From contig NZ_AP022595.1 in assembly GCF_010731875.1 (NCBI RefSeq), forward strand, positions 3,286,001-3,350,000: a stretch of DNA of 64,000 nucleotides. Direction: 5' to 3'. Numbering within the stretch: the stretch's first letter is position 1; the number at the start of each line of letters is the position of its first letter. The DNA is from Mycolicibacterium sarraceniae (GTDB lineage: Bacteria; Actinomycetota; Actinomycetes; Mycobacteriales; Mycobacteriaceae). Below are positions 25,129 to 36,916 of the stretch, one piece after another. The translations under genes were made by a program, and so were the position numbers. A model generated the notes under the pieces. It was not told the origin of the DNA and did not search any database. It was given only the letters and a program-made list of their open reading frames with translations.

Positions 25129-27144
25129 ATGGGCCTACTCTTGGCACTCGTGTCTAAGCTTTCGACCGCCGCCCGTCGGCTGGTCCTAGGGCAGCCGTTC
25201 CGCAGCGACAAGCTCGCGCACACGCTGCTGCCAAAGCGCATTGCCTTGCCGGTCTTCGCCTCCGATGCCATGTCATCGGTGGCCTACGCACCCGAGGAAA
25301 TCTTTCTGGTGCTTTCGGTGGCGGGTCTGTCGGCCTATGCGATGGCGCCCTGGATCGGCGTCATGGTCGCGCTGGTCATGCTCGTGGTGGTGGCCTCCTA
25401 CCGGCAGAACGTGCACGCGTACCCCTCCGGCGGCGGCGATTACGAGGTGGTGACCACCAATCTGGGGCCGACAGCGGGCCTGACGGTGGCCAGCGCGCTA
25501 TTGGTCGACTACGTGCTGACGGTCGCGGTGTCGATGGCCTCGGCGATGTCGAACATCGGGTCGGCGGTCCCGTTCATCGCCCAGCACAAAGTGTGGTTCG
25601 CTGTTGTGGCCATCGTGCTCCTGACGGCGGCCAACCTGCGCGGTATCCGGGAGTCGGGCACCGCGTTCGCGATTCCGACCTATGCCTTCATCGTCGGGAT
25701 GTTCATCATGCTGATCTGGGGCTTCTTCCAGATCTACGTGCTTGGTGACAATCTGCAGGCCGAGTCGGCCAAGTTCTCGATGCACTCCGAGCACGGCGAC
25801 GTCATGGGTTTCGCGATGGTCTTCCTTGTGGCGCGGGCGTTTTCGTCGGGCTGTGCCGCGCTGACCGGCGTGGAGGCGATCAGCAATGGCGTGCCGGCGT
25901 TCCGCAAGCCCAAGTCCAAGAACGCCGCGACCACGCTGCTGCTGCTGGGGACGATCGCGGTCGCGCTGCTGATCGGCATCATCGTGCTGGCGACCAAGAT
26001 CGGCGTGAAGATCGCCGAACGGCCGGAGGAGCAACTCGGTGGGGCGCCGGCCAACTATCACCAGAAGACGCTGGTGGCTCAGCTCGCCGAGACGGTGTTC
26101 GCCGGTTTCCCCTTGGGTCTGTGGCTGATCGCTGGTGCGACCGCGCTGATCCTGGTACTGGCTGCCAACACCGCCTTCAACGGATTCCCGGTGCTCGGCT
26201 CGATCCTGGCCCAGGACCGCTACCTGCCGCGCCAGCTGCACACCCGCGGTGACCGGCTGGCTTTCTCCAACGGCATCTTGTTCCTGGCGGCGGCCGCGAT
26301 CGCGTTCGTGGTCGCATTCAACGCCGAAGTCACCGCGCTGATCCAGCTCTACATCGTGGGTGTGTTCGTATCGTTCACACTGAGCCAGATCGGCATGGTC
26401 CGGCACTGGACGCGGCACCTGCGTACCGAGACCGACCCGCGGATGCGCCGGCACATGATGCGCTCACGGGTGATCAACACCATCGGCTTCATCGCCACCG
26501 GTGCCGTCCTGATCGTCGTCCTGGTCACCAAGTTCGTCGCCGGTGCCTGGATAGCAATCCTGGCCATGTCAAGCCTTTTCGTGTTGATGAAGGCGATCCG
26601 CAAGCATTACGACACGGTGGCGCGCGAGCTGGCCGAGCAGGAGGCCGAACAGGGCGAGGTGATCTTGCCCAGCCGCAACCACGCCGTCGTGCTGGTCTCC
26701 AAGCTGCACATGCCGACGCTGCGGGCGTTGTCCTACGCCAGGGCAACCCGGCCCGACGTGCTGGAGGCCATCACCGTCAACGTTGACGATTCCGAAACCC
26801 GTCAGCTGGTGCACAAATGGGCGGACAGTGACATCACTGTCCCGCTGAAAGTCGTTGCCTCCCCGTACCGTGAGGTCACCCGACCGGTGCTGGACTACGT
26901 CAAGCGGATCAGTAAGGAAGCCCCGCGCACGGTGGTGACGGTGTTCATCCCCGAGTACGTCGTCGGCCATTGGTGGGAGCAGGTGCTGCACAACCAGAGT
27001 GCGTTGCGGCTCAAGGGCCGGCTGCTGTTCATGCCCAACGTGATGGTGACTTCGGTTCCGTGGCAACTCAATTCGTCGGAGCGGGTGCATGATTTGGAGG
27101 CGCAGAACGCACCCGGCGATGTGCGCCGAGGATTCCTGGAGTGA
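25129..27144 (+). CDS. APC family permease
   Basis: A 671-residue transporter from the ATG at 25129; a GTG at 25150 in the same frame would give 664 residues and fits the M. tuberculosis homologue better. About 12 membrane segments lie between residues 45 and 480. SDAMSSVAYAPEEIFLVLS is the substrate-binding first helix of this subfamily. A cytosolic C-terminal domain of about 170 residues follows. It is Rv2690c by synteny. Location next to ceoBC hints at cation-linked transport, but the substrate is unknown. Confidence 0.82.
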   Translation: MGLLLALVSKLSTAARRLVLGQPFRSDKLAHTLLPKRIALPVFASDAMSSVAYAPEEIFLVLSVAGLSAYAMAPWIGVMVALVMLVVVASYRQNVHAYPSGGGDYEVVTTNLGPTAGLTVASALLVDYVLTVAVSMASAMSNIGSAVPFIAQHKVWFAVVAIVLLTAANLRGIRESGTAFAIPTYAFIVGMFIMLIWGFFQIYVLGDNLQAESAKFSMHSEHGDVMGFAMVFLVARAFSSGCAALTGVEAISNGVPAFRKPKSKNAATTLLLLGTIAVALLIGIIVLATKIGVKIAERPEEQLGGAPANYHQKTLVAQLAETVFAGFPLGLWLIAGATALILVLAANTAFNGFPVLGSILAQDRYLPRQLHTRGDRLAFSNGILFLAAAAIAFVVAFNAEVTALIQLYIVGVFVSFTLSQIGMVRHWTRHLRTETDPRMRRHMMRSRVINTIGFIATGAVLIVVLVTKFVAGAWIAILAMSSLFVLMKAIRKHYDTVARELAEQEAEQGEVILPSRNHAVVLVSKLHMPTLRALSYARATRPDVLEAITVNVDDSETRQLVHKWADSDITVPLKVVASPYREVTRPVLDYVKRISKEAPRTVVTVFIPEYVVGHWWEQVLHNQSALRLKGRLLFMPNVMVTSVPWQLNSSERVHDLEAQNAPGDVRRGFLE

Positions 27145-27151
27145 ATCAACA

Positions 27152-28339
27152 GTGACGCAGGGGGATGCGGTCGAGCTGGTGCTCACCACCGGCGCGGCCG
27201 CCAACGGGGGCAGTTGCGTGGCACGCCATGAAGGGCGTGTCGTGTTCGTGCGCTACGCCTTGCCGAACGAAGTGGTGCGGGCCCGGGTGACAGGTGACCG
27301 CGGATCCTATTGGCACGCTGAGGCAATCGAGATCCACGAACCGTCTCCGGACCGGGTGGAATCCTTGTGCGAGATCGCCGGTGTCGGCAAGGCAGGCTGC
27401 TGCGACCTGGCTTTCGCGAGGCCCGAGGCCGCTCGTGTTCTCAAGGGTCAGGTGGTGGCCAATCAGCTGGCCCGCCTCGGTGACTTCGCCTGGGAGGGGG
27501 TGGCCGAACCACTCGGTGACGGCGCAGCCCGTGGCTGGCGCACCCGGGTGAGGCTGGCCGTGGATGCCGCAGGCCACGCGGGATTTCACCGCTACCACAG
27601 TGCCGAACTGGTCACCGACCTGCGCTGCGGTCAGCTGCGCGACGGCTTGATCGACGGTCTGGACGGACCGCGCTGGAAGCCCGGCGATCAGATCCACGTG
27701 GTCGCCGACGACGACGACACCCGGCATGTGGTGTGTAACAACAAGCAGCAGCGGCGCGGTCACCGCGCTGAGGGTGAATTCGAGTCGGTGCAGCGCGTGG
27801 GGGGCCGGGCCTGGCAGGTGCCGGTGACCGGGTTCTGGCAGTCGCACCGCGACGCCGCGACGACCTACAGCGCGTTGGTTGGCGGCTGGGCGCAAGGCAT
27901 AGCGGGTTCGACGGCGTGGGATCTATATGGCGGCGCTGGCTTGTTCGCCGCGGTGCTTGCCGACGCGGTGGGCGACGGCGGCCGGGTGCTGACGGTGGAC
28001 ACCTCACGGGCGGCCTCCGGCGCGGCGCGTGCCGCACTGGCCGACCTGCCCGGGGTCGAGGTGCTCACCGATTCGGTGCGCCGGGCGCTGACCGCGCAGC
28101 GCAAGGGCGCCGATATCGCCGTGCTTGACCCCCCGCGCTCGGGCGCCGGACGCGAGATCATCGACCTGCTCGCCGAGGCCGGGGTGCCGCGGGTGATCCA
28201 CATCGGCTGCGAGGCCGCATCCTTCTCCCGTGACATCGGCCTGTACCGGGCCCGCGGCTACACCGTCGAACAGATCCGGGTATTCGACTCGTTCCCGCTG
28301 ACGCACCACGTCGAGTGCGTGGCGCTACTGGTGCGGTGA
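27152..28339 (+). CDS. TrmA/RumA-type RNA (uracil-5-)-methyltransferase family protein
   Basis: A 395-residue protein from the GTG at 27152. An N-terminal TRAM domain ([15 protein letters not shown]) is followed by the cysteine cluster [12 protein letters not shown], a possible Fe-S site. The SAM-binding motif is [15 protein letters not shown] and the C-terminal motifs are [25 protein letters not shown], with the catalytic Cys candidate, and [15 protein letters not shown]. It is Rv2689c by synteny. The exact RNA position methylated is not clear. Confidence 0.88.
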   Translation: MTQGDAVELVLTTGAAANGGSCVARHEGRVVFVRYALPNEVVRARVTGDRGSYWHAEAIEIHEPSPDRVESLCEIAGVGKAGCCDLAFARPEAARVLKGQVVANQLARLGDFAWEGVAEPLGDGAARGWRTRVRLAVDAAGHAGFHRYHSAELVTDLRCGQLRDGLIDGLDGPRWKPGDQIHVVADDDDTRHVVCNNKQQRRGHRAEGEFESVQRVGGRAWQVPVTGFWQSHRDAATTYSALVGGWAQGIAGSTAWDLYGGAGLFAAVLADAVGDGGRVLTVDTSRAASGAARAALADLPGVEVLTDSVRRALTAQRKGADIAVLDPPRSGAGREIIDLLAEAGVPRVIHIGCEAASFSRDIGLYRARGYTVEQIRVFDSFPLTHHVECVALLVR

Positions 28340-28340
28340 G

Positions 28341-29642
28341 ATGCGTCACTCCTTATTCGCCAGAGGGTCGTGGTCGGAGACCTCGCGTACCTCGTCGATC
28401 CTGCGCAAGGAGACCGTCGGCGGGGTGTTGCTGCTGCTGGCCGCCGCGATCGCCCTGTTCTGGGCCAACTCGCCGTGGTCGGCGGCTTACGACCGCCTGG
28501 GCGACCTGCACGTCGGGACTGACCGGCTCGGGCTGCACCTGGACCTGGGCCTGGGCGACTGGGCGGCCGACGGGCTGCTGGCGATCTTCTTCTTCGTCGT
28601 TGGGCTCGAACTCAAGCGGGAGTTCGTCGCCGGCGATCTGCGTGACCCCAGCCGCGCCGCGTTGCCGATCGCCGCTGCGGTGGGTGGCATGGTCGTACCG
28701 GCAGCCATCTACGTAGCCTTCACGGTGCACGAGGGTGGCGGCGCCACCCGCGGCTGGGCCATCCCGACCGCCACCGATATCGCGTTCGCGGTCGCCGTGC
28801 TGGCCGTCCTGTCGACCCACCTGCCCGGGGCCCTGCGCACGTTTCTGCTCACGCTGGCTGTCGTCGACGACCTGCTGGCCATCACCGTGATCGCGGTGTT
28901 CTACACCGACAAGATCAACATCGTCGCGCTGCTGGTCGCGCTGATCCCGCTGGCGTTGTTCGCGGTCCTCGTCCAGCGCCGGATCAGCCCCTGGTGGCTG
29001 CTCATCCCGCTAGCGGTGCTCACGTGGGTATTCGTCCACGAGTCCGGAGTGCACGCCACGGTGGCGGGGGTGCTCCTCGGCTTCACTGTGCCGGTGCTGC
29101 GCAGTGCCGCGGCCGGCGGCCCCGACGCCGGGCCCGGACTCGCCGAGCACATTGAGCACCGGATGCGGCCGCTGTCGGCGGGCTTTGCGGTCCCGGTGTT
29201 CGCATTCTTCGCCGCCGGTGTGACGTTCGGCGGCTATCACGGTTTGATCACAGCTCTGAGTGATCCGATTGCGATGGGCATCGTGTTCGGCCTGGTCGCC
29301 GGTAAGACGGTCGGCGTGTTCGGCACCACCTGGACTCTGGCCAAACTGACCCGGGCGAGTCTGGACTCGGCACTGCGCTGGATCGACGTGTTCGGCATCT
29401 CGATGCTGGCCGGGATCGGTTTCACGGTATCCCTGCTGATCGGCGAATTAGCCTACGAACCGGGTTCGCCGCGCCATGACATCGTCAAGGTGGCGGTGCT
29501 CACCGGAAGTTTGCTGGCCGCGGTGTTCGCGGCGGTCGTACTGCGCCTGCGCAACCGGCATTACCGCAGCGTGTGGGAGCTGGAGAACCGCGACGAAGAC
29601 CACGACGGTGTGCCCGACATCTACGAGTCTCATCAGGACTGA
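28341..29642 (+). CDS. nhaA: Na+/H+ antiporter NhaA
   Basis: A 433-residue electrogenic sodium/proton exchanger in the inner membrane. The transport aspartates are in VVDDLLAI (near residue 178), and [16 protein letters not shown] and [13 protein letters not shown] are conserved. About 11 helices are visible. The hydrophilic tail [14 protein letters not shown] resembles a calcium-binding Asp-rich loop. It starts one base after the stop of the TrmA-like gene. In M. tuberculosis this place holds ABC transporter and arsenic genes, so the locus differs here. Confidence 0.93.
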   Translation: MRHSLFARGSWSETSRTSSILRKETVGGVLLLLAAAIALFWANSPWSAAYDRLGDLHVGTDRLGLHLDLGLGDWAADGLLAIFFFVVGLELKREFVAGDLRDPSRAALPIAAAVGGMVVPAAIYVAFTVHEGGGATRGWAIPTATDIAFAVAVLAVLSTHLPGALRTFLLTLAVVDDLLAITVIAVFYTDKINIVALLVALIPLALFAVLVQRRISPWWLLIPLAVLTWVFVHESGVHATVAGVLLGFTVPVLRSAAAGGPDAGPGLAEHIEHRMRPLSAGFAVPVFAFFAAGVTFGGYHGLITALSDPIAMGIVFGLVAGKTVGVFGTTWTLAKLTRASLDSALRWIDVFGISMLAGIGFTVSLLIGELAYEPGSPRHDIVKVAVLTGSLLAAVFAAVVLRLRNRHYRSVWELENRDEDHDGVPDIYESHQD

Positions 29643-29670
29643 CCTACGGACGGGTGCGTAGACTGGCCAA

Positions 29671-31590
29671 ATGCTTGAACAGGTTCGCGGCCCCGCCGAT
29701 CTGCAGCACCTGTCCCAAGCGCAGCTGACCGAGCTGGCGGCCGAAATTCGCCAGTTCCTGATCCACAAGGTCGCTGCCACGGGCGGACATCTCGGGCCCA
29801 ACCTCGGGGTTGTCGAGCTGACGCTGGCGCTGCACCGAGTCTTCAATTCTCCGCACGACCCTCTTCTTTTCGACACCGGACACCAGGCCTACGTCCACAA
29901 GATGCTCACCGGTCGCGCGGCCGATTTCGACACGCTGCGCAAGCGTGATGGTCTGTCGGGCTACCCGTCGCGGGCCGAGAGCGAGCACGACTGGGTCGAG
30001 TCCAGCCACGCCTCGGCCGCACTGTCCTACGCCGACGGGCTGGCCAAAGCCTTCGAGTTGACCGGCCACCGCAACCGCCACGTCGTCGCGGTCGTCGGCG
30101 ACGGTGCCCTCACCGGCGGCATGTGCTGGGAGGCGCTCAACAACATCGCGGCGGCGCGTCGGCCGGTCGTGATCGTCGTCAACGACAACGGGCGCTCGTA
30201 CGCCCCGACCATCGGTGGTCTGGCCGATCACCTGGCCGGGTTGCGGCTGCAGCCGGGTTACGAGCGGTTCCTGGAGCGCGGCAGGGTTGCGGTGCGCGGG
30301 GTGCCGGTCGTCGGTGAGGCCTGCTATCAGGCCATGCACAGTGTGAAGGCCGGTATCAAGGACGCGTTGTCCCCGCAGGTGATGTTCACCGACCTGGGTC
30401 TGAAGTACGTCGGCCCGATCGACGGACACGACGAGCACGCGGTGGAGACCGCGTTGCGCCACGCCCGCGGTTTCAACGCCCCGGTGATCGTGCACGTGGT
30501 GACCCGTAAGGGCATGGGCTATGCGCCGGCCGAGAACGATGAGGCCGAGCAGATGCATTCCTGCGGCGTCATCGATCCCGATACCGGGCTGGCGACCACG
30601 TCCGCGGCGCCCGGCTGGACGTCGGTGTTCTCCGAATCGCTGATCTCCTATGCCGCCAAGCGTCGCGATATCGTCGCGATCACCGCCGCGATGCCCGGCC
30701 CGACCGGCTTATCGAAGTTCGGGGAACGCTTCCCGGACCGGTTGTTCGACGTCGGTATCGCCGAGCAACACGCGATGACGTCGGCCGCCGGGCTGGCGAT
30801 GGGCGGGCTGCATCCGGTGGTGGCCATCTATTCGACGTTCCTCAACCGTGCTTTCGACCAGATCATGATGGACGTTGCGCTCCACAAGCTTCCCGTCACC
30901 ATGGTGCTCGACCGGGCCGGAGTGACCGGCAACGACGGCGCCAGCCACAACGGTATGTGGGACCTGTCGCTGCTGAACGTCGTTCCCGGGATCCGGGTGG
31001 CGGCGCCGCGTGACGGCACCCGGCTGCGCGAGGAGCTCGGCGAGGCGCTGGAGATCAACGACGGCCCGACCGCCATCCGCTTCCCCAAAGGTGAAGTGGG
31101 CGAAGATATTCCCGCACTCGAGCGAGTGTCCGGTGGTATCGACGTCCTGGCTCGCCCGGCGGAGGGTTTGAGCAAGGATGTGCTGCTCGTCGCGGTGGGG
31201 TCATTCGCTCCGATGGCATTGAAGGTCGCCCAACGGCTGCGTAATCAGGGGATCGGGGTGACCGTCGTCGATCCGCGCTGGGTGATTCCGGTGCCTGATC
31301 CGGTTGCGCCCCTTGCCAAGTCGCACAAGCTGGTCGTCACGATGGAAGACAACGGCGTTCGGGGTGGAGTGGGCTCAGCGGTATCCGCCACGTTGCGTGC
31401 TGCCGAGATCGACGTCCCATGCCGCGATATCGCTGTGCCGCAACAGTTCTTGGATCACGCCGGCCGTGGTGAGGTGCTTGAGTCGGTCGGCCTGACCGAG
31501 CAGAACATCGCCCGCCAGGTCACTGGCTGGGTGGCCGCACTCGGTGCGATCGACGCGGACGAGCACCAGGCCAGCGAGCATCTCGACTAG
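29671..31590 (+). CDS. dxs: 1-deoxy-D-xylulose-5-phosphate synthase
   Basis: A 639-residue thiamine diphosphate enzyme, the first step of the methylerythritol phosphate route to isoprenoids. The ThDP motif [16 protein letters not shown] is near residue 145, and the transketolase signature [20 protein letters not shown] is near 362. The C-terminal transketolase domain ends with [10 protein letters not shown]. It starts at the ATG at 29671. It corresponds to Rv2682c. Confidence 0.97.
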   Translation: MLEQVRGPADLQHLSQAQLTELAAEIRQFLIHKVAATGGHLGPNLGVVELTLALHRVFNSPHDPLLFDTGHQAYVHKMLTGRAADFDTLRKRDGLSGYPSRAESEHDWVESSHASAALSYADGLAKAFELTGHRNRHVVAVVGDGALTGGMCWEALNNIAAARRPVVIVVNDNGRSYAPTIGGLADHLAGLRLQPGYERFLERGRVAVRGVPVVGEACYQAMHSVKAGIKDALSPQVMFTDLGLKYVGPIDGHDEHAVETALRHARGFNAPVIVHVVTRKGMGYAPAENDEAEQMHSCGVIDPDTGLATTSAAPGWTSVFSESLISYAAKRRDIVAITAAMPGPTGLSKFGERFPDRLFDVGIAEQHAMTSAAGLAMGGLHPVVAIYSTFLNRAFDQIMMDVALHKLPVTMVLDRAGVTGNDGASHNGMWDLSLLNVVPGIRVAAPRDGTRLREELGEALEINDGPTAIRFPKGEVGEDIPALERVSGGIDVLARPAEGLSKDVLLVAVGSFAPMALKVAQRLRNQGIGVTVVDPRWVIPVPDPVAPLAKSHKLVVTMEDNGVRGGVGSAVSATLRAAEIDVPCRDIAVPQQFLDHAGRGEVLESVGLTEQNIARQVTGWVAALGAIDADEHQASEHLD

Positions 31591-31600
31591 CCACGTCGAG

Positions 31601-32890
31601 TCACACTGACTCGTTGGCCTCAGCGGCCGGCGCCAACTTCGCCGCCAGCACCGGAACCACAAGTGTGCGTTGCCATTCCCTGGCCCCGCCGTCGCGCAGG
31701 ATGGTTTCGATCGTCCCGCGGGTATCGGCGTTGTCCTGCCAGTCCCAGCACAGCCTGCGGATGAGTTCGGGGGAGATCAGATTCTCGGTGGAGACGTGCA
31801 CCTTCTCGGAGAGTTCGGCCAGTCCCGCGCGCGCGGCATCCAGCCGGGCGGCCGCCTCGGGTTTGCGCTTGGCCCAGCGCACCGCGGGCGGCGGACCGTT
31901 CTGCGGCTCGGTGGTGTCCGGGGGTTCCGGGTTGGTGCGGGCCGACTCCAGTGCGGCCAGCCAGACCGCAGCGCTGCGGCGCTGCTTGTGCCCGCCGAAG
32001 ATCGGCAGCTTGACCAAGTCGTCGACAGTCTTGGGATCGGCCTGCGCGGCGGCGATGATCGCCGAATCCGGCAGGATGCGGCCGGGGGCGATATCGCGGC
32101 GGCGGGCGATCTGATCGCGCACGGTCCACAACTCCCGGACTGCGGTCAGTGCCTGCCGGTTGCGGACCTTGTGGATCCCCGACGTGCGCCGCCACCGGTC
32201 GCGCCGCGTGGGTGTCGGGTCGGCGCATCGGAGATACTCGAATTCCTCGGCCGCCCAGCTGGTTTTGTGTTGTTCGGCCAGCACGCCGGCGATGGCGTCG
32301 CGCAGCTCGACGAGCACCTCGACGTCCAAGGCGGCGTAGTTCAGCCAGGCGTCGGGCAGCGGGCGCTTGGACCAGTCCGCCGCGCCGTGCCCCTTGGCCA
32401 GGCCCAGCCCGAGCAGGCGCTGCACCATGGCCGCCAGGTTCACCCGTTCGAAGCCGGCCAGCCGGCCCGCCAGCTCGGTGTCGTACAGCGAGGGCGGGTG
32501 CATCCCGACCTCGGCCAGGCACGGCAGATCCTGGTCGGCGGCGTGCAGGATCCATTCGTCTTCGGCCAGTACCTCTGCCACCGGTCGCAACACGTCGATC
32601 GGGCTGTTGCCGTGGTTGACCGGGTCGATCAGCACCGTGCCCGCGCCGGTGCGCCGGATCTGGATCAGGTATGCGCGGTTGGAATAGCGGAAACCCGACG
32701 CCCGCTCGGCATCGACAGCGAACGGGCCGGTGCCCTTCGCCAGCTGCTCTGCCGCCCGGGCGATCTCGTCGACGCTGGTCGACAGCGGCGGCACGCCCTC
32801 GGCCGGGCACAGCAGGGGAGTCGCCTCGGGGGCATCATCGGCAGGGGTATCGGACACCGAGGCTGCGGCGTCATCATCGAGTTCGGACAT
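31601..32890 (-). CDS. HRDC domain-containing ribonuclease D
   Basis: A 429-residue 3'-5' exoribonuclease. The DEDDy catalytic domain runs from about 40 to 210 (FAVDAERASGFRY, ILHAADQDLPCL, YAALDVEVLVEL). The HRDC nucleic acid-binding domain follows at about 235-315. It starts at the ATG at 32890, one base after the stop of the DUF3000 gene, so the two form an operon, as Rv2680-Rv2681 do. It is convergent with dxs. Confidence 0.92.
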   Translation of the reverse strand: MSELDDDAAASVSDTPADDAPEATPLLCPAEGVPPLSTSVDEIARAAEQLAKGTGPFAVDAERASGFRYSNRAYLIQIRRTGAGTVLIDPVNHGNSPIDVLRPVAEVLAEDEWILHAADQDLPCLAEVGMHPPSLYDTELAGRLAGFERVNLAAMVQRLLGLGLAKGHGAADWSKRPLPDAWLNYAALDVEVLVELRDAIAGVLAEQHKTSWAAEEFEYLRCADPTPTRRDRWRRTSGIHKVRNRQALTAVRELWTVRDQIARRRDIAPGRILPDSAIIAAAQADPKTVDDLVKLPIFGGHKQRRSAAVWLAALESARTNPEPPDTTEPQNGPPPAVRWAKRKPEAAARLDAARAGLAELSEKVHVSTENLISPELIRRLCWDWQDNADTRGTIETILRDGGAREWQRTLVVPVLAAKLAPAAEANESV

Positions 32891-32891
32891 G

Positions 32892-33494
32892 TCAGGCGCG
32901 GGAGCGGGAACTCAGATCCGTCACGCCCACCGGAGGCAGGCCCGCGGCGTGCTCGAGGACCTCACAGAAGGCCTGGACATGGGTGTCGAATGCCATTGTG
33001 GTGACCGTCCAGGATGCGCGCATTTCGAGCTGGTGGGCGCGTGGCGGGCCGGAGATATCGCCGTAGCGCACCGAAGTGGTGGCCGTGACGGTGCCGCCGA
33101 GGGCGGTGACGTGTTCGGAGCGGCTTTCCAGCGCGCCGACCAGCCAGCTCCAGGCCACTTCGGGCAGCAGCGGGTCGACGGCCTCGCTGGAGTCCAGGTC
33201 GGCCTGGATGTAGGCGACTAGGCGCATGGTGCCGTCCCAGGCCTCTGAGCCGTCCGGGTCGTGCAGCAGGATCAGCCGGCCGAAGGCATCACCGTCGGAG
33301 TTCTCGGGGACAATTTCGGTCTCGGCGTGCTTGACCTCCGCGCCCAACGCATAGCTGTACGGCGCGAGACGTTGAGGTGAGCGGATGGGACCGAGTTCGA
33401 TCTCCGGCCGTACCTCGGCGGTGTTCATTGCCGCCACCGCCTCGCGGAATTGATCCGGTTCCGCAGTGGTCACGGCAATTGACGCTAGTCCCAT
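32892..33494 (-). CDS. DUF3000 domain-containing protein
   Basis: A 200-residue soluble protein with [20 protein letters not shown] at the start and [20 protein letters not shown] in the middle, typical of DUF3000. It lies directly upstream of RNase D and divergent from hemE. It is Rv2680 by synteny. The function is unknown. Confidence 0.85.
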   Translation of the reverse strand: MGLASIAVTTAEPDQFREAVAAMNTAEVRPEIELGPIRSPQRLAPYSYALGAEVKHAETEIVPENSDGDAFGRLILLHDPDGSEAWDGTMRLVAYIQADLDSSEAVDPLLPEVAWSWLVGALESRSEHVTALGGTVTATTSVRYGDISGPPRAHQLEMRASWTVTTMAFDTHVQAFCEVLEHAAGLPPVGVTDLSSRSRA

Positions 33495-33604
33495 CGTCGA
33501 GGTCGAGGGCGCAGGCGCGCCGATTTCGTGACATCGGGTGCCTTGAGGGATGGGGTCGGCGGTCTCGTGGGCTGGGTTCCCGGGCTCATGGGACCATGGA
33601 CGCG

Positions 33605-34651
33605 ATGAGTACCCGTCGCCAGCTGCCCGAGGCGCCCTATCTGGCCGCCGCCACTGGCCGCAAACCCAGCCGTGTCCCGGTGTGGTTCATGCGCCAGGCC
33701 GGGAGATCACTTCCCGAATACCGCGAACTGCGGGCCAGGAACACGATGATGCAAGCCTGCTTCGACCCGGAGCTGGTCTGTGAGATCACCATGCAGCCGA
33801 TCCTCCGCCACGGGGTCGACGCGGCGATCCTGTTCTCCGACATCGTCGTGCCGTTGCGTGGCGCGGGCATCGATCTGGACATCGTGCCCGACGTCGGCCC
33901 GGTGATCGACCATCCGGTGCGCACGGCCGCCGATGTGGCTGCGATGAAAGGCCTTGAGCCGCAGCGGGTCAGTGCGATATCCGATGCGGTGGGCCTGCTG
34001 GTGGCCGAGCTCGGCGAGGTGCCACTGATCGGTTTCGCCGGTGCCCCGTTCACTCTCGCGTCGTACTTGATCGAGGGCGGACCCAGTAAGCTCCACGAGC
34101 GGACCAAGGCGATGATGCTGGCCGACCCGTCGACCTGGCATGCGCTGATGGAGCTGCTGACCGATGTGACCATCGCCTTCCTGAAGGTGCAGCTCGACGC
34201 CGGGGTGGACGCCATCCAGGTGTTCGACTCCTGGGCGGGCACCCTCTCGCTGGCCGACTACCGCAGCCAGGTGTTGCCGCACAGCTCGCGGGTGTTCGCC
34301 GCGCTGGTGGACTACGGCGTGCCGATGACCCATTTCGGTGTCGGGACCGCCGAACTGCTCGGCGCGATGGGGGAGGCGGGCGCCGGCGTCGTCGGCGTTG
34401 ACTGGCGGACGACGTTGGCTGACGCCGCGCGACGTGTGGGCCCCAAGGCTCTGCAGGGCAACCTGGACCCCGTCGTGCTGCTGGCCGGGTGGCCGGCGGT
34501 CGAGCGCGCCGCGCGTTCGGTGGTCGACGACGGCCGGCTGGCGGTCGATGCCGGCGCTGCCGGACACATCTTCAACCTCGGTCACGGTGTGCTGCCGGGC
34601 ACCGATCCGGGTGTGCTGACAGATCTGGTCGGCCTCCTGCATTCGCTGTGA
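33605..34651 (+). CDS. hemE: uroporphyrinogen decarboxylase
   Basis: A 348-residue heme enzyme converting uroporphyrinogen III to coproporphyrinogen III. The signatures [19 protein letters not shown] and [17 protein letters not shown] are present, and the C-terminus has [16 protein letters not shown]. The ATG at 33605 ([13 protein letters not shown]) matches the family start; one at 33596 would add three residues. It leads the heme cluster hemE-hemG-hemQ. Confidence 0.96.
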   Translation: MSTRRQLPEAPYLAAATGRKPSRVPVWFMRQAGRSLPEYRELRARNTMMQACFDPELVCEITMQPILRHGVDAAILFSDIVVPLRGAGIDLDIVPDVGPVIDHPVRTAADVAAMKGLEPQRVSAISDAVGLLVAELGEVPLIGFAGAPFTLASYLIEGGPSKLHERTKAMMLADPSTWHALMELLTDVTIAFLKVQLDAGVDAIQVFDSWAGTLSLADYRSQVLPHSSRVFAALVDYGVPMTHFGVGTAELLGAMGEAGAGVVGVDWRTTLADAARRVGPKALQGNLDPVVLLAGWPAVERAARSVVDDGRLAVDAGAAGHIFNLGHGVLPGTDPGVLTDLVGLLHSL

Positions 34652-34688
34652 CGTCCGGCGGGCAGGCGCGAAGCGACCGGGGATTATC

Positions 34689-36041
34689 GTGACTAAACGG
34701 TATTGCGTTGTCGGGGGCGGCATTTCGGGTCTTGTCGCGGCCTATCGGATCCGCGTGCTGGCCGGTGGCGACGCCGATATCACGGTGTTCGACCCGGCCG
34801 ACCGGCTCGGCGGGATCCTGCGCACCGAACGCCTGGGTGGCCAGCCCATGGACGTCGGCGCGGAAGCTTTCGTCGTACGTCGCCCGGAGGTGCCTGCACT
34901 ACTGGCCGAGCTCGGCCTGGCCGGCCGCCAGATCAGCACCACCGGGGTGCGCCCGACGATCTATAGCCAGGGCCGTATCCACCCGCTACCTGCGGACACC
35001 GTCAACGGCGTCCCGACCTCGGCCTCCTCGGTGACCGGACTGGTCGACGACGCGACGATCGCACAGATGGCCGCCGAGCCCAACCGGCCGCTGCGCTGGC
35101 AACCGGGTGCCGACCCGGCCGTCGGCGCGGTGGTGGCCGACCGCTTCGGCGACCAGGTCGTCGCCCGCTCGGTGGACCCGATGCTGTCCGGCGTCTACGC
35201 CGGCTCGGCGGCCACCATCGGCATCCGCTCCGCGGCACCGACGCTGGCCGCCGCCCTCGACGCCGGTGCCACCAGCCTTACCGACGCCGGCCGGCGCGCG
35301 CTGCCGAGCAGCACGAGCGGGCCGGTATTCGGTGCCATCGCGGGCGGCTATCAGGTGCTGCTGGACGAGTTGGTGGCGCGCAGCCGGCTGCGGTGGCTGC
35401 AGACGTCGGTAACGCATATCGCGCCCGACGCCCACGGCTGGACCCTGCGCGATGACGACAATCGGCACCACTATGCCGACGCGGTGATCGTGGCCGTACC
35501 GGCGCCGCGGCTGGTGCCGCTGCTGGCCGACGTCGCACCGAATGCGGCCGCCGCGGCCGCGGCGATCCCGATGGCGTCAGCGGCGGTACTGGCACTGGCC
35601 GTGCCCGGCGCAACGCCGCTGCCGCAGCAGTCCGGTGTACTGGTTGCCAGCGGAGAACGCTTGCACACCAAGGCAATTACGCTGTCCACCCGGAAGTGGG
35701 GGGCACGCGGCAACGCGGAGTTGTTGCGCCTGTCGTTCGGCCGGTTCGGTGACGATATCGCGCAGAAGACTTCCGATGCCGACCTGCAGGCGTGGGCGGT
35801 GGCGGACCTGCGGTCGGTGTTCGGCATCACGGTCGATCCGATCGAGGTCCTGGTGCACCGCTGGCTGGATGCGATGCCGCAGTACGGCCCAGGTCATCGT
35901 GAGCTGACCATCGGTTTGCGAACGGATCTGCCGCCCACGTTGGCGCTTGCGGGCAACTATCTCGATGGCATCGGAGTGCCCGCCTGCGTGGCGGTGGCAG
36001 GTCGGGCGGCCGATACCGTGGCGGCCGCCACACAAAGATAG
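34689..36041 (+). CDS. hemG: protoporphyrinogen/coproporphyrinogen oxidase
   Basis: A 450-residue FAD-dependent oxidase (HemY/CgoX type). The dinucleotide-binding motif CVVGGGISGLVAAYRIR is at 6-22 and GGILRTERLGGQPMDVGAEAF follows. The C-terminus has GNYLDGIGVPACVAVAGRAA, the second FAD segment. It starts at a GTG 37 bp after hemE. With HemQ next to it, the coproporphyrin-dependent heme route is the likely pathway. Confidence 0.93.
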   Translation: MTKRYCVVGGGISGLVAAYRIRVLAGGDADITVFDPADRLGGILRTERLGGQPMDVGAEAFVVRRPEVPALLAELGLAGRQISTTGVRPTIYSQGRIHPLPADTVNGVPTSASSVTGLVDDATIAQMAAEPNRPLRWQPGADPAVGAVVADRFGDQVVARSVDPMLSGVYAGSAATIGIRSAAPTLAAALDAGATSLTDAGRRALPSSTSGPVFGAIAGGYQVLLDELVARSRLRWLQTSVTHIAPDAHGWTLRDDDNRHHYADAVIVAVPAPRLVPLLADVAPNAAAAAAAIPMASAAVLALAVPGATPLPQQSGVLVASGERLHTKAITLSTRKWGARGNAELLRLSFGRFGDDIAQKTSDADLQAWAVADLRSVFGITVDPIEVLVHRWLDAMPQYGPGHRELTIGLRTDLPPTLALAGNYLDGIGVPACVAVAGRAADTVAAATQR

Positions 36042-36101
36042 ACACCGCGTGGCCGCCACCATTCGCCGATAGCTGCACCCCTGCGTGGCACGATAGCTGC
36101 C

Positions 36102-36806
36102 ATGGCCAAACTGGACTACGACGAGCTCAACGCCACAATCCGCTACATCATGTTTTCGGTGTTCGCAGCGGAGCCCGGTGAGCTGGGGTACGACGAAGAA
36201 TCCCGTGCCGCCGTCGTCGACGAGACCGCGACATTCCTTAAGCAGCAGGAGGACAACGGTGTCGTGGTGCGCGGTCTGTACGACGTCGCGGGCCTGCGTG
36301 CCGACGCCGATTTCATGATCTGGACGCACGCCGAGCGGATCGAGACGCTGCAGGCCACCTACAGCGATTTCCGTCGCACCACCACGCTGGGGCGGTCGGT
36401 CTCGCCGGTGTGGAGTGCGGTAGCGCTGCACCGACCGGCCGAATTCAACAAGAGCCATGTCCCGGCGTTCCTGGCCGGCGAGGAGCCGGGCAACTACATC
36501 TGCGTGTACCCGTTCGTGCGTTCGCTGGATTGGTACCTGCTGCCCGATGACGAGCGCCGCAAGATGCTGGCCGACCATGGCATGGCGGCCCGCAGCTACA
36601 AGGACGTCCGCGCCAACACGGTGCCGGCCTTCGCTCTGGGTGACTACGAGTGGATCCTGGCGTTCGAAGCCCCTGAGCTCTACCGCATCGTCGATCTGAT
36701 GCGCGACCTGCGGGCCACCGAAGCTCGCCGCCATGTGCGCGAAGAGATCCCGTTCTTCACCGGGCCCCGTATCGGTGTCGAGGAACTCGTCGCCAAGTTG
36801 CCGTAG
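36102..36806 (+). CDS. hemQ: coproheme decarboxylase HemQ (ChdC)
   Basis: A 234-residue member of the chlorite dismutase fold. It decarboxylates coproheme to heme b, the last step of the coproporphyrin-dependent route. [33 protein letters not shown] and [20 protein letters not shown] are typical of actinobacterial HemQ; the tyrosine in the last region is the radical-forming residue. It is Rv2676c by synteny. Confidence 0.94.
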   Translation: MAKLDYDELNATIRYIMFSVFAAEPGELGYDEESRAAVVDETATFLKQQEDNGVVVRGLYDVAGLRADADFMIWTHAERIETLQATYSDFRRTTTLGRSVSPVWSAVALHRPAEFNKSHVPAFLAGEEPGNYICVYPFVRSLDWYLLPDDERRKMLADHGMAARSYKDVRANTVPAFALGDYEWILAFEAPELYRIVDLMRDLRATEARRHVREEIPFFTGPRIGVEELVAKLP

Positions 36807-36916
36807 CTGACCCAGCTGCGTCATCACCGTCCGGGAAACAAAAGTTCGCTACGACTGTCGGGCCGTCTTTTTTTTGCGCGGCCGGGACTATCGGGAGGCC
36901 CGCATGACGGGGGGCG

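Noticed and set aside
25498..26454. 318-residue minus-strand frame inside the APC permease
   Set aside because: Third-position GC shadow of a real membrane protein; no ribosome binding site or domain.
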